The notes under the pieces: generated by a model
The model's database searches: none
The model's input: only the letters and a program-made list of their open reading frames with translations
What the model was told of the DNA's origin: nothing
DNA from: Parabacteroides sp. AM08-6
Lineage (GTDB): Bacteria > Bacteroidota > Bacteroidia > Bacteroidales > Tannerellaceae
Reading direction: 5' to 3'
Length of the DNA stretch: 64,000 nt
Assembly (NCBI RefSeq): GCF_003473295.1
Contig: NZ_QRMP01000002.1
Location: 369,713 to 433,712, forward strand
Shown: piece by piece, positions 11,741 to 20,936 of the stretch
How the letters are laid out: every line of letters begins with the position of its first letter
Numbering within the stretch: position 1 is the first letter of the stretch
Position numbers and translations under genes: made by a program

Positions 11741-14700
11741 TTACTTGACTACGACCGTCTTTGAATCGGTATGTGAAGCATATTCCGGAGCATAAGCGCA
11801 CTGTATAGTCGCCAAGCCTGTTTCGTAAGTACCTGCACGACTGACGCGGTAGCTATATTCCAGTATATAGACTCCTTTTCCCAGATGGTCGAAGAAAAAG
11901 TTGGTGGAAGCTTCTTTGATGTCTACATAATAACCGAAACCGTTGTTCCAGCGATAACCGGAAATACTTCCGATGGGTTCGAAGCAAGCACCCCGTTGGT
12001 CTTTCAACTGTACAAAGTCCATCGAACGGTCCGTGCGGATACTCAAGCGAGATACGACTTTGTCCCCTACCTGAAGAACGGTTTCCCCAGTGATTGGTTG
12101 CAATTGGAATACATGGTCTACCATCCGTTCCACATACAACTGTTTCTGCACATTCAACTCACCACCTTGTTGTTTCATGTCGCTAACGGGCGATTCGTAT
12201 TCTGCATACACAGCTCCCCAAGCGATACCCGGACCTTTCTTTTCTACTTTTATCTTGCGGGCGTTTACTACTTCTTTCTGTGTAAACGAACGTTTGATAT
12301 AGCTTAGTCCCGGTACGCCGGTTTTATCCGGAGCCGTCGTTTCGAGTATTTCCTTCGCTATCCGGATACGTACACTCTCTTGGTTATCGAGTAAGTTCGT
12401 TCCCTTCATCAATAATGCGTAGATTGCATCAGCGGTAGCTACCGGAGAATTCCATTGTTGTGTCTGCTTCTGTTTCAACAACCAGAGTTTCATTTCTTCT
12501 ATTGTTTCACTGTTTCCATCTATCAGTTCCACTGCTTCCATCACAGCTACATGCGCTTGCATTCTCATGCCGCCCCATGTATATGGGTTTTCATTGAAAG
12601 CAAAGAACATACCCTGTTCGTCAGTCTTTGTCAGATGCTCTTTCAGGGAAGCTGTAAATTCCTGCGCTTCTTTCTTACGACCGGCTTTATCGAGTACGAT
12701 GGCTACAATCGCTTTAGTATCCATAGAAGGAGACTGGAGCATTTCGCTTATTTTGGAAAGATAATAGGTGTAAGCGTCTTGGTTGTCAGCCGGAATTTCC
12801 TCACCTGAAATCGCAATGAGATACAAATATTGGAGAATACTTTCCGAAACGCCTGTGAATTTTTTCCCTTCTTTCTGTGCTTTAAGAGTTTCTTTGTATT
12901 CTTTCAAAGCTGATTGATGGAGATAAGCGAAAGCATTTTGCTGTAAGATTGATGCTACACCATTTAATTCCTTGCCTGTCAACATGGCAAGACGTGCATT
13001 CAACCCGGCAATATAGAGTGTAACGTAGTGGCTACTACTCATTCCCTTACACCACGACCAAGCTCCGTCGGCTTTTTGTAATTCCTGCAATCTTGTCAGG
13101 GCTGCAATACTATTGCTACTAATCGTATTCAAGTCGAATAGCGTAGCGATACGTTCTTTCTGTTGTTCTTCCGTCTGTGCTTCGAGCACCCACGGAGATT
13201 CGGATAACAGAATATTCTTCACTTCCTGATTCTTTTGCAGGTTGCTGAGGAATGTTTCTTTTGTTCCGCCCTGAAGTTTCCAACTGTCGAATACAGCCTT
13301 GATACGTGGTTGGCTGTTCATAATAAATGCTGCCAGGGTATTTGCGTAATATGCGGTAGCCCAGGAGATTGCATTATTATTCACCGGAATACTTAGTGAA
13401 GGCAGTGCCTGAATGGCATACCAAGCCGGATTTCCGGTATATTCAATTGTCAATTTACGGTCGGTAGCCGTCGAACTATGGCGATTGAACAATTTATCAA
13501 GTGAGAATGTACGGGTTTCTTCTCCGCGGACAGGCATTGGCAGGGTTTCTACCAAATGCTCTTTATTGCTCAGCACAGGAAGTAACTGCTGTTCTCCGTC
13601 GCTGAAAGTTTCATTGTCGGCTATCAGCCGGCATCCCAGTGCTTCGTACTTATCACTTGCTGTAAACATAAAGTTTACTCCAATCGTTTCTCCGGACGTC
13701 ACCGTGAATTTCTGTATCTGTGTGCTGATTACTTTTTCTGTTATCGGGTCAAAGAGTATCATGCTTACTGTTCCAGACTGTGACTTACCTGTCATATTTG
13801 AGATAGAAGCCGCAATAGATGTCTGGTCACCAACACGTACAAAGCGGGGTAGATTAGGAGTCAACATAAATTCTTTACTGGTGGTCGCTGTGCTGTCTAA
13901 TGTCCCCATGGACATTCCTTTCGTATGGGAATATCCACAGAAGTTCCAACGCGTAAGACTTTCGGGCATTGTAAAAGAGAATACAATTTCTCCTTGCTCG
14001 TTTGTACGAAGTTGCGGATAGAAGAAGGCGGTTTCATTAAGATTTGTGCGTAAATCGGCAGGTACCTCGGCGAGGATATGTTCTTCTTTTTCTTCTTTGA
14101 ACAATTCATCCTCTTGTGCATTCAGCTTATTCCTCATCATAGATTCGACATTGTCTGTACCGATAGTTGTTACGGCACCTACTAACGTATTCTTTTTCTG
14201 TGCTCCGAATCCGACGACTACCACTTCGTCTAAGGCTGAATGTTCACCCAGCTTAGAAATCGATGGTTTTACAAAATGGTCGTATTCCATTATCGGAACT
14301 TTCGGATATTTATCTTTTTGCGAATAATTGAATGAGTGGTTTCTGGGGTATCCACTCATCCAGTTAGAATAGGAAATAGGCTGTATATAGAAGTATCGGA
14401 ATATTTGCGGACGGTTCCATATTTTATCTAATGAAGCATCGTACATGGTTGCCAACATTTCTGCATCGGCAGCCTGTCCTTGTGGCGTTTTAATGGTCAG
14501 CTTCCATTCTTCTTCCTGTCCGGGACGCAACTTGTCGCGAAAAACTTCCCACTTCATTGTCAGCGTTTTCTCCGGCAATCGTTTTTTTAATCGGGTCTGT
14601 TCCTGATAAGTCTCTCCATTTCTTACCATACAGAAATTGATAGATAACCCATTACCGTAACTTTTCTCATACGGATAATCGAAAGGTACAATCGTATCGG

Positions 14701-17431
14701 ATATATACATCTTTTTCCTATCCAACAGCCGGTCGCCACAGAATATATTCATCATCACATAGACATCTTTCTCGGAAGTCCCGAAATAGAACTTCGCCGG
14801 ATGAATGGCATCGAACTCTGTGTTTTCCTCGTAGAACCAAACCGGGCTTTCTACCGGTGGACGTATATCTGTCGTCGAAAATATAATCGTGCCGGTTTCG
14901 GCGGTTACTTCGTTACCCCGGTTGTCTTTTGCTTCCAGTTTCAGAATATAAGGTCCTGAAGGAAGATGTTTCCAATCAAATGTCAACTCCCTGTTGGTTG
15001 TGAATGTCCCTGTCTCGACGGGTTCGCCTTTCACCTCTTTTAATTCTTTGTTTTTGGCATGGAACAGGCGGTAGGTCCCTTTTGCTTCTATGAGGTGCTT
15101 GTTCAGATTCTGTAACATGATTTCAACAAGAATTGGTTTATCCTTGCTGTTTTTCTCGTTTAACTTTGCCTGTAAAACCATAGAACTGCTTGTGGCCGGA
15201 ATGACATTTGTGGACGACTGGGTCTCACCTGCCGCATTGGTAACGGTCGTTTCAATCGAATAATCATAGTATGCTATCTTGTTGTTCTTATACATTTCGT
15301 TTTCTTCCAAACGTACCGGTATGGTAAATTCTCCTTTTTCGTTGGCGACCACTTCTCCGGAAGCTAATAAGGTTTCTGCCGACTGCCACTTGATATAAAC
15401 AGTACGTGTCACTTTGTATTTTACGGGAAGGCCTTGCTGTATGATGCCATTATACGATTGTATCTTGCCTTTTACCTGTATTTCATCTCCCAACTTATAA
15501 CTTTCATCTTGTTTCTTAAAAGTGATATCGAATGTCGGACGTTTATACTCTTCCACCCGGATATCCCTTCTTCCTTTTCCTGCCTTCAACACAAACATTC
15601 CGTTCATACAGGCGGAAGGCAAGATGAAATCTGTGGTAAACGAACCGAAGTCGTTGGTTCGTACTTCTTTTTGTCCCACTTCTTGGTTGTTTGCATCCAG
15701 TAAAGTTACTGTATATTCCTTATCTGCAATCACATGGGCTGTATCCGGATTTTGCTGATAAGCGATACCTTTCACATAAACCGTTTGTCCGGGACGGTAC
15801 AAAGAACGGTCGGTCAACAATCTTATTTCCTCGGACGCTTCACCGCCACTTTCGTGGTATCTATAATTCCCTCCGAAAATAGTCATGAGCGGCATCACAG
15901 TATCCGTACCTTTCGTGGCTTTCAAGTACCGGAATTCTGAATTCCAGGGGAATATGGCTTTCCCGTCTTCATCTGTGGTAAACTCCTGCAACGTCTTATG
16001 AATATCATTATAAAAAACGACTTTGGCATTCGGAATAGGATGTCCTGTCTGTGCGTCCAATGTCACAGCTTCATATTCTCCTTCGGGCAGACGGCGAGTC
16101 AGTACTTTAAAATGTGTGACATTCAACAGGTTCTCGCTATTGTTTTTTGTCTGGTTATCCGGTACGATGCGCATGAGGTATGTGCCGGCTTTCGGAACAT
16201 TGATTGTAAATACAGTATCTTGTAGTTGGTAATCTTTCGAACGAAGGAGGGGATAATGCTGTTTCTTAACCACTTTCTTAGCCTGAAAGAGGTGCAAAGT
16301 GAAACCATCCAGGTTTTTGTGTGAGACCCTGAGTTTTATCTTTTCACCGGGAAAAGCCATAACCTGCGCGTCCACATTCAGGAAAGGTTCCAGAATGTCT
16401 TCCCGAAGATTCTTTAACGCATTGATTCTTTTATAATCCGGATAGAGACGGATGGCCTCGTCGCAAAGCTGTAAAGCGTTCACTTGCTGTTCTTTTTGAA
16501 CCGCATAACGAGCCTGTGTCAAGTAAACTTCGGCGCATATGGGAATTGAATTAGATTGTTTTTTCAGCTCATTCAATGCAATAATATAAGGGTCTGTGTC
16601 TGATTCGGATTCCTGAAGTCCGGTTTTAGGCAGGAAAGGCTGATACAAGTTCTCTGGTTTGTATTTCCAGTCTAGAAAGTTTAGTGTAGTCAATATATAT
16701 CCTTCTTTCGGGCCGGATGTTTTATAAGCAGAAATCATGTTCTCATAGATTGTCGTAATATCTTGTTCTACCGGGGATGAAGGGAGGTCGTTATCTTTAC
16801 TGCGTAGTCTTCTGATTTGTTGTAAAGCCTCAATACTGCGGGAAGCCAATAGGTGATACATGTCGTGATGATAATATTCACTAGCCTCACCCAATTCTAT
16901 AAAAGGCATATAAGTTTCGGAAGAGGTCTTGAGCAATAATGCCGAATCTGCCAGTGCTTCTTTTGCATTTGTCCGTACTTTTTCCCGAAACATATTTGCT
17001 GTCCATTCGCGTATATCTTCTGCTGGTTCTTGACCGGCAATCTCCGCCCGTTGCCGGATTTGCCATTGATTCTTTGAGGCGTAATCGGCATAAATCCCTG
17101 CTATCAACGAATGCAATATGGCGCGGTCTATCGGTTTGCCACTTTGTTTCGCCCATTGTTCCATTTCTTTCAGGGTGGTGTAATGGCTGTCCGGCGTTAA
17201 CTTATTCCGGTATCTCATTTGCCAAAGGTATGCTTTTAGCATTTGGGGAGAATTCTTTTCCTTCTCTCCTTTCTGATAAATTTCGTCCGTTATTTTTATA
17301 ACTGTTTCAGGTAAGCTTTTCCTTTCTGCCTGCTCTACTTGTTCCCACAATTTGTCGAAAGTTTGTGCCTGTACAGCCGGAGTTGTTCCCAACCATAGCA
17401 ACATTACCACATGAATTAGTTTTAATTTCAT
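11741..17431 (-). CDS. Giant alpha-2-macroglobulin-family protein, thioester motif absent
   Basis: 1896 residues with a Sec signal (cleavage expected after AVQA). The first 350 or so are helical with TPR-like character (YLTQARYAVQKEQQVNALQLCDEA...). Next come macroglobulin domains, including an MG2-type repeat (LLTDRSLYRPGQTVYVKGI), then the A2M core (ETAFFYPQLRTNEQGEIVFS and MPESLTRWNF) and a terpenoid-cyclase-like helical domain. The CxEQ thioester expected before that domain is missing; the chain reads IPVNNNAISWATAYYAN there. Just before the A2M core, at about residues 1068-1090, is DEVVVVGFGAQKKNTLVGAV, a near copy of the signature that opens SusC plug domains. Bacterial relatives are thought to protect the envelope or trap proteases, but the lack of a thioester means no covalent trapping. 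No PBP1c partner is adjacent. Confidence 0.88.
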   Translation of the reverse strand: MKLKLIHVVMLLWLGTTPAVQAQTFDKLWEQVEQAERKSLPETVIKITDEIYQKGEKEKNSPQMLKAYLWQMRYRNKLTPDSHYTTLKEMEQWAKQSGKPIDRAILHSLIAGIYADYASKNQWQIRQRAEIAGQEPAEDIREWTANMFREKVRTNAKEALADSALLLKTSSETYMPFIELGEASEYYHHDMYHLLASRSIEALQQIRRLRSKDNDLPSSPVEQDITTIYENMISAYKTSGPKEGYILTTLNFLDWKYKPENLYQPFLPKTGLQESESDTDPYIIALNELKKQSNSIPICAEVYLTQARYAVQKEQQVNALQLCDEAIRLYPDYKRINALKNLREDILEPFLNVDAQVMAFPGEKIKLRVSHKNLDGFTLHLFQAKKVVKKQHYPLLRSKDYQLQDTVFTINVPKAGTYLMRIVPDNQTKNNSENLLNVTHFKVLTRRLPEGEYEAVTLDAQTGHPIPNAKVVFYNDIHKTLQEFTTDEDGKAIFPWNSEFRYLKATKGTDTVMPLMTIFGGNYRYHESGGEASEEIRLLTDRSLYRPGQTVYVKGIAYQQNPDTAHVIADKEYTVTLLDANNQEVGQKEVRTNDFGSFTTDFILPSACMNGMFVLKAGKGRRDIRVEEYKRPTFDITFKKQDESYKLGDEIQVKGKIQSYNGIIQQGLPVKYKVTRTVYIKWQSAETLLASGEVVANEKGEFTIPVRLEENEMYKNNKIAYYDYSIETTVTNAAGETQSSTNVIPATSSSMVLQAKLNEKNSKDKPILVEIMLQNLNKHLIEAKGTYRLFHAKNKELKEVKGEPVETGTFTTNRELTFDWKHLPSGPYILKLEAKDNRGNEVTAETGTIIFSTTDIRPPVESPVWFYEENTEFDAIHPAKFYFGTSEKDVYVMMNIFCGDRLLDRKKMYISDTIVPFDYPYEKSYGNGLSINFCMVRNGETYQEQTRLKKRLPEKTLTMKWEVFRDKLRPGQEEEWKLTIKTPQGQAADAEMLATMYDASLDKIWNRPQIFRYFYIQPISYSNWMSGYPRNHSFNYSQKDKYPKVPIMEYDHFVKPSISKLGEHSALDEVVVVGFGAQKKNTLVGAVTTIGTDNVESMMRNKLNAQEDELFKEEKEEHILAEVPADLRTNLNETAFFYPQLRTNEQGEIVFSFTMPESLTRWNFCGYSHTKGMSMGTLDSTATTSKEFMLTPNLPRFVRVGDQTSIAASISNMTGKSQSGTVSMILFDPITEKVISTQIQKFTVTSGETIGVNFMFTASDKYEALGCRLIADNETFSDGEQQLLPVLSNKEHLVETLPMPVRGEETRTFSLDKLFNRHSSTATDRKLTIEYTGNPAWYAIQALPSLSIPVNNNAISWATAYYANTLAAFIMNSQPRIKAVFDSWKLQGGTKETFLSNLQKNQEVKNILLSESPWVLEAQTEEQQKERIATLFDLNTISSNSIAALTRLQELQKADGAWSWCKGMSSSHYVTLYIAGLNARLAMLTGKELNGVASILQQNAFAYLHQSALKEYKETLKAQKEGKKFTGVSESILQYLYLIAISGEEIPADNQDAYTYYLSKISEMLQSPSMDTKAIVAIVLDKAGRKKEAQEFTASLKEHLTKTDEQGMFFAFNENPYTWGGMRMQAHVAVMEAVELIDGNSETIEEMKLWLLKQKQTQQWNSPVATADAIYALLMKGTNLLDNQESVRIRIAKEILETTAPDKTGVPGLSYIKRSFTQKEVVNARKIKVEKKGPGIAWGAVYAEYESPVSDMKQQGGELNVQKQLYVERMVDHVFQLQPITGETVLQVGDKVVSRLSIRTDRSMDFVQLKDQRGACFEPIGSISGYRWNNGFGYYVDIKEASTNFFFDHLGKGVYILEYSYRVSRAGTYETGLATIQCAYAPEYASHTDSKTVVVK

Positions 17432-17476
17432 AATATATTAAATTTAAGGTTGAAAGAAGCCTGCTGTTTGTATAAG

Positions 17477-17484
17477 CAAAGATA
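17477..17484 (-). promoter_or_regulatory. -7 promoter motif for the alpha-2-macroglobulin gene
   Basis: TATCTTTG on the minus strand, an exact TAnnTTTG match, 45 bp before the start codon. No well-spaced -33 TTTG is visible. Confidence 0.5.
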
Positions 17485-17709
17485 GGAATTAAAATTCAAA
17501 GGGCTGCGCTTTTATGAATAAAAAAACAGGAAATCAGGAAAGCTGACTACCTCTTATGCGTTTCACGTTCGATGAACGAAAAAAATACGAACGTGGAACG
17601 CAAAAAATACGTTCGATGCTTTTGCGTTTCACGAACGTAGAACGAAAGAGACATACTGATGAAATACAAATAAGATTGGGATAGAGTGAAGGAAGGGATA
17701 TAAAGAAAG
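17485..17709. repeat. Non-coding interval with a cluster of CGTTC/GAACG repeats
   Basis: The stretch between the macroglobulin promoter and tRNA-Trp has no supportable gene. From 17557 to 17648 it is built from many degenerate copies of a short unit (CACGTTC, ACGAACGT, GAACGC). Within it, 17586-17602 and 17623-17639 are inverted-repeat arms matching at 14 of 17 positions around a 20-nt loop, and a smaller hairpin (CGTTC GAT GAACG) sits at 17567-17579. It lies 60-150 nt downstream of the tRNA 3' end, so it could end that transcript. The repeated short unit, not just one hairpin, is unusual. Confidence 0.6.
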
Positions 17710-17782
17710 CACGGAAGGAGAGGCTCGAACTCCCGACACCTGGTTTTGGAGACCAGTGCTCTACCAACTGAGCTACTTCCGT
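17710..17782 (-). tRNA. tRNA-Trp (anticodon CCA)
   Basis: The minus strand folds as a complete cloverleaf: acceptor ACGGAAG/CTTCCGT, D-arm with AGCTCAGTTGGTAGAGC, anticodon stem CTGGT/ACCAG around CTCCAAA (anticodon CCA), and T-arm GGGAGTTCGAGCCTCTCC. The discriminator base is G; the 3' CCA is not encoded. Confidence 0.97.
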
Positions 17783-17792
17783 AATGCGGGTG

Positions 17793-17822
17793 CAAAAGTA
17801 GTGGAATAATTTAAATCTCCAA
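17793..17822 (-). promoter_or_regulatory. Promoter of tRNA-Trp
   Basis: Minus strand TTG (complement of 17820-17822), 19 nt, then TACTTTTG (complement of 17793-17800), an exact -7 match 10 bp before the tRNA 5' end. Confidence 0.65.
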
Positions 17823-17895
17823 CTATAATAGATAAAAAGAGTTCGAAAAACCATTTATTTTGTCGTTAATAGGACAATGTGCCGATTTTCTTTTT

Positions 17896-17903
17896 TACCT
17901 TTG
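17896..17903 (+). promoter_or_regulatory. -7 promoter motif for glutamine synthetase
   Basis: TACCTTTG, exact -7 consensus, 42 bp before the ATG at 17946. No clear -33 element at the right distance. Confidence 0.5.
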
Positions 17904-17945
17904 AAACATTGTTAATCAAACTCTATAAAAACAATCAACAAAGAC

Positions 17946-19448
17946 ATGAAAGATGAATTAGAATTGAATGCGAACCTGTTAGTGGCATTCCTTCAGAAAC
18001 CTTCTTCTGAATTTACAAAAGCGGATATTGTTTCCTTTATTAAAGAGAAAGGCATCCGGATGGTTAATTTTATGTATCCTGCCGGAGACGGGCGTTTGAA
18101 AACATTGAATTTTGTTATCAATAATGCTGCTTATCTCGATGCAATCCTGACTTGCGGTGAACGGGTGGATGGCTCCAGTCTTTTTTCCTTTATCGAAGCG
18201 GGCAGTAGCGATTTGTATGTAATACCCCGCTTTCGTACGGCGTTTGTCGATCCGTTTGCCGAATTACCGACATTGAGCATGCTTTGTTCTTTCTTTAATA
18301 AAGACGGCGAACCGTTGGAAAGTTCTCCTGAATATACCTTAAAGAAAGCAAGCCGGGCCTTTACGGAGGTTACAGGAATGGAGTTTCAGGCAATGGGTGA
18401 ACTGGAATATTATGTGATTTCGGATGAAGAAGAATTATTTCCGGCTACCGACCAAAAAGGGTATCATGAATCCGGTCCTTATGCCAAATTTAATCTTTTC
18501 CGTACGCAATGTATGCAGTATATTGCCCAAGCCGGCGGACAGATTAAGTACGGTCATTCGGAAGTTGGCAATTTTACTTTAAACGGAAAAATCTATGAAC
18601 AAAATGAAATAGAGTTTCTGCCGACACGGGTAGAAGATGCCGCCGATCAATTAATGATTGCCAAATGGGTCATTCGTAATTTGGCTTACGAGTATGGTTT
18701 GAATATTACGTTTGCCCCGAAAATCACAGTCGGAAAGGCCGGTTCCGGTCTTCATATCCATATGAGGATTATGAAAGAGGGACAGAACCAGATGTTGTCC
18801 GGTGGCGTATTGTCGGAAATAGCTCGAAAGGCAATTGCCGGTATGATGAAACTGGCTCCTTCTATAACGGCTTTCGGGAATACGAATCCTACTTCTTATT
18901 TCCGTTTGGTTCCTCATCAGGAAGCGCCTACCAATGTTTGCTGGGGCGACCGGAACCGTTCGGTATTAGTACGTGTACCGCTTGGTTGGGCTGCTAAAAA
19001 GGATATGTGCGCGTTAGCTAATCCGTTGGAGGCTGACAGCCATTATGATACGGCACAAAAACAAACGGTAGAAATGCGTTCGCCGGATGGTTCGGCAGAT
19101 TTATATCAGTTGCTGGCCGGATTGGCTGTTGCCTGCCGGTATGGTTTTGAATTGCCGGATGCTTTGGATATAGCGGAAAAGACGTATGTAAATGTCAACA
19201 TCCATCAGGAAGAAAATAAAGACAGGTTGAAATCGCTCGACCAACTTCCGGATAGTTGTGCCGCTTCGGCTAAATGTCTGCAAAGCCAGCGTGCGATATT
19301 CGAGCAATATAAAGTGTTTAGCCCGAGTATGATTGACGGCATTATTAAAAAACTGGAAAGTTATCAGGATACTACATTACGTGAGGATTTGAAAGATGAT
19401 TCAGAAGGAATGTTGAAATTGGTGGAACAGTATTTTCATTGCGGTTGA
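17946..19448 (+). CDS. glnA: Glutamine synthetase family protein (GlnA-type, ~500 aa)
   Basis: 500 residues, close to the length of GSI-type enzymes and much shorter than the GSIII enzymes (about 700 aa) that many Bacteroidales also carry. An N-terminal beta-grasp domain (MVNFMYPAGDGRLKT) precedes the catalytic domain. Conserved elements seen are ELEYY (metal-binding Glu), EQNEIEF (second Glu cluster), GSGLHIHM (ATP and metal-binding His), NRSVLVRVP (ATP/glutamate-binding Arg) and EMRSPDGSADLYQLLAG near the C-terminus. It should form glutamine from glutamate, ammonia and ATP in the cytosol. The adenylylation-site Tyr of GSI-beta enzymes is not evident, so other regulation is likely. It stands alone between tRNA-Trp and a strong terminator. 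A related gamma-glutamyl ligase activity cannot be excluded. Confidence 0.88.
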   Translation: MKDELELNANLLVAFLQKPSSEFTKADIVSFIKEKGIRMVNFMYPAGDGRLKTLNFVINNAAYLDAILTCGERVDGSSLFSFIEAGSSDLYVIPRFRTAFVDPFAELPTLSMLCSFFNKDGEPLESSPEYTLKKASRAFTEVTGMEFQAMGELEYYVISDEEELFPATDQKGYHESGPYAKFNLFRTQCMQYIAQAGGQIKYGHSEVGNFTLNGKIYEQNEIEFLPTRVEDAADQLMIAKWVIRNLAYEYGLNITFAPKITVGKAGSGLHIHMRIMKEGQNQMLSGGVLSEIARKAIAGMMKLAPSITAFGNTNPTSYFRLVPHQEAPTNVCWGDRNRSVLVRVPLGWAAKKDMCALANPLEADSHYDTAQKQTVEMRSPDGSADLYQLLAGLAVACRYGFELPDALDIAEKTYVNVNIHQEENKDRLKSLDQLPDSCAASAKCLQSQRAIFEQYKVFSPSMIDGIIKKLESYQDTTLREDLKDDSEGMLKLVEQYFHCG

Positions 19449-19536
19449 TATTACTTTTCTCTTGAAAGAAAAGTAACCGGAAGTTTAAGGCTATAGAGGC
19501 CGGCTATAAGAAAGCTCCATTTTCTTTAAGGATAAT

Positions 19537-19566
19537 CGACACCGACAGGATAAAGAGTCGGTGTCG
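19537..19566. terminator. Bidirectional-type terminator between glnA and the glycosylase gene
   Basis: Perfect 10-bp stem CGACACCGAC (19537-19546) / GTCGGTGTCG (19557-19566) with a 10-nt loop, followed by GATATTTT. It lies between convergent genes, 89 bp after the glnA stop and 28 bp from the other gene's stop. Confidence 0.75.
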
Positions 19567-19593
19567 GATATTTTAAACGAATAATACAAATCT

Positions 19594-20175
19594 TTAAAGA
19601 TTTAATTCTTCAAACATTTTCCTATAAATATCTGCCTTTTCTTCCAACGGTTTCGGGTAGGCCCGGGAGGAGGAAGGCATGCGGTACAGACGGAAGATAC
19701 GTCCTAAAAGGGTGAAGCGGGAATAGGCGCCTACTTTGGGCTCTTCAAGAGGTGGCAGCATGGCAATTAATGTGTCCATCGCTTTTTGTCCCGTTACGAC
19801 AATTGCTTCACATTGGGGTATTTGTGCCAATACTTCTTCCGGATTAAGCGGAGTTACAACTTGTAGGAAATTGTCGGAAGCATTTTTCTTCAATCGGACA
19901 ACCTCTACAGCCGTATCTCCGATACCAATTCCTTTTTCCCGGCAAAAAGCCTTTGCTTTTTCTTCGCTGAAAGCTTTTTTTGTTTCCAGAAAGTAATTCT
20001 TATTATTATAGAAGATGAGGCCCAGTATTCGCCACATATCATTCTGGATATTCGGGTAATAGAAGTTCATCGACCATCGAGCGCGAGGAGGCGGAAAACT
20101 ACCCAGCATCAGCAGCTTCGTATTCTCCGGCAGGAAGAACCCCAACGGATGTAATTCTGTTTCTCGGTTATCCAT
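19594..20175 (-). CDS. MUG-like uracil/mismatch DNA glycosylase family protein
   Basis: 193 residues, typical of small UDG-fold proteins. The N-terminal motif LMLGSFPPPRARW (about 21-33) stands where MUG-type enzymes carry the GINPG water-activating loop. VVTGQKAMDTLI forms the central strand-helix, and RMPSSSRAYP near the C-terminus matches the loop that inserts into DNA. The family removes uracil or other damaged bases from DNA in the cytosol. The first motif has Ser-Phe instead of the usual Asn, so specificity may differ. It is followed in the same direction by nothing close; the upstream gene starts 61 bp away. Confidence 0.8.
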   Translation of the reverse strand: MDNRETELHPLGFFLPENTKLLMLGSFPPPRARWSMNFYYPNIQNDMWRILGLIFYNNKNYFLETKKAFSEEKAKAFCREKGIGIGDTAVEVVRLKKNASDNFLQVVTPLNPEEVLAQIPQCEAIVVTGQKAMDTLIAMLPPLEEPKVGAYSRFTLLGRIFRLYRMPSSSRAYPKPLEEKADIYRKMFEELNL

Positions 20176-20236
20176 CTTATCTGTGACTGTTTGGTCGTTT
20201 GCTTTCCTTTTTCATGTGTTTCAGCGACAAAAAAGA

Positions 20237-20872
20237 CTATTTATCTGCCTTACGTTGTTTTTTTGCGTCCTCTTTAGCCATCAGCACGACATGGTAGACG
20301 AAGTCTGTCATCCATTGTTCCGAATAACCTAATGTCTCCTGATATTTGCGGATTTTCCAAGCCACTTTCTGGACGCTGACTTCTTTCCATTCGGAACGGG
20401 TCAAAATTTCATGTATGGTTTTCTGAGTTTGGGCATACAATAGTTTTTTCACCAGCATGGAAAAACGGAATTTCCATTTCATCAAGCTGTCTAGTAAAGA
20501 AAACAGGTCGTTGTTGAAGCCCTGAAACATGATGAAATACGATTTTATATCGTTTTGCGATTTGCAGTTTTTCTTGACGGAAGCATCTATTTCCTTGAAG
20601 AAGTCCTCATTTAATCCGTAATCCTGCATCAGGACTTTGCGCGCTTTTGATTTTTCGGCAATTCCCAGCTTGTTGTTCTGAGTCGGGATTTTCAACATCC
20701 GTTTAAACAGTGCCATATCAGACAGGATGTTGAGATTGGTGATTCCTAATTGTACAGCCATAACAGCCTGATAATACACACGGATTAACGTAACGAACTC
20801 TTCAACAGAACCTTTTGTTTGTATTTCTGCCTCTTCGTCTTTCTTTTTAAAAAGTTTGGAAAACATATTCAT
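20237..20872 (-). CDS. Conserved-looking protein of unknown function
   Basis: 211 residues, soluble and strongly helical, with charged ends (KKKDEEAEI at the start, KEDAKKQRKADK at the end). No signal peptide or membrane segment is visible. I do not recognise a domain. The aromatic-rich centre (SYFIMFQGFNNDLFSLLDSLMKWKFRFSMLVKKLLY) suggests a packed helical bundle. It begins with MNMFSKLF, giving two possible starts two codons apart. It follows the MgtC-family gene by 64 bp across a hairpin that includes a -7 promoter motif, so it probably has its own promoter. Confidence 0.75.
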   Translation of the reverse strand: MNMFSKLFKKKDEEAEIQTKGSVEEFVTLIRVYYQAVMAVQLGITNLNILSDMALFKRMLKIPTQNNKLGIAEKSKARKVLMQDYGLNEDFFKEIDASVKKNCKSQNDIKSYFIMFQGFNNDLFSLLDSLMKWKFRFSMLVKKLLYAQTQKTIHEILTRSEWKEVSVQKVAWKIRKYQETLGYSEQWMTDFVYHVVLMAKEDAKKQRKADK

Positions 20873-20893
20873 TTGTATTCATTATGTAAATTA

Positions 20894-20920
20894 CGGGACA
20901 AATATAGTAAAACTGTCCCG
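20894..20920 (-). promoter_or_regulatory. Hairpin with embedded -7 promoter motif
   Basis: CGGGACA (20894-20900) and TGTCCCG (20914-20920) are perfect 7-bp arms around 13 nt. It lies 16 bp after the MgtC gene stop. The exact -7 motif TATATTTG (complement of 20899-20906) overlaps one arm and would serve the gene starting at 20872. It could be a terminator for one gene and a regulated promoter for the next. Confidence 0.4.
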
Positions 20921-20936
20921 CTTACAGGGCTTCTTG

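Noticed and set aside
17534..17854. Open frames on the minus strand across tRNA-Trp
   Set aside because: They read through the tRNA and the repeat cluster; no protein features.
19594..20175. Possible toxin or restriction role for the small gene after glnA
   Set aside because: The motifs fit the MUG/UDG fold; nothing suggests defence.
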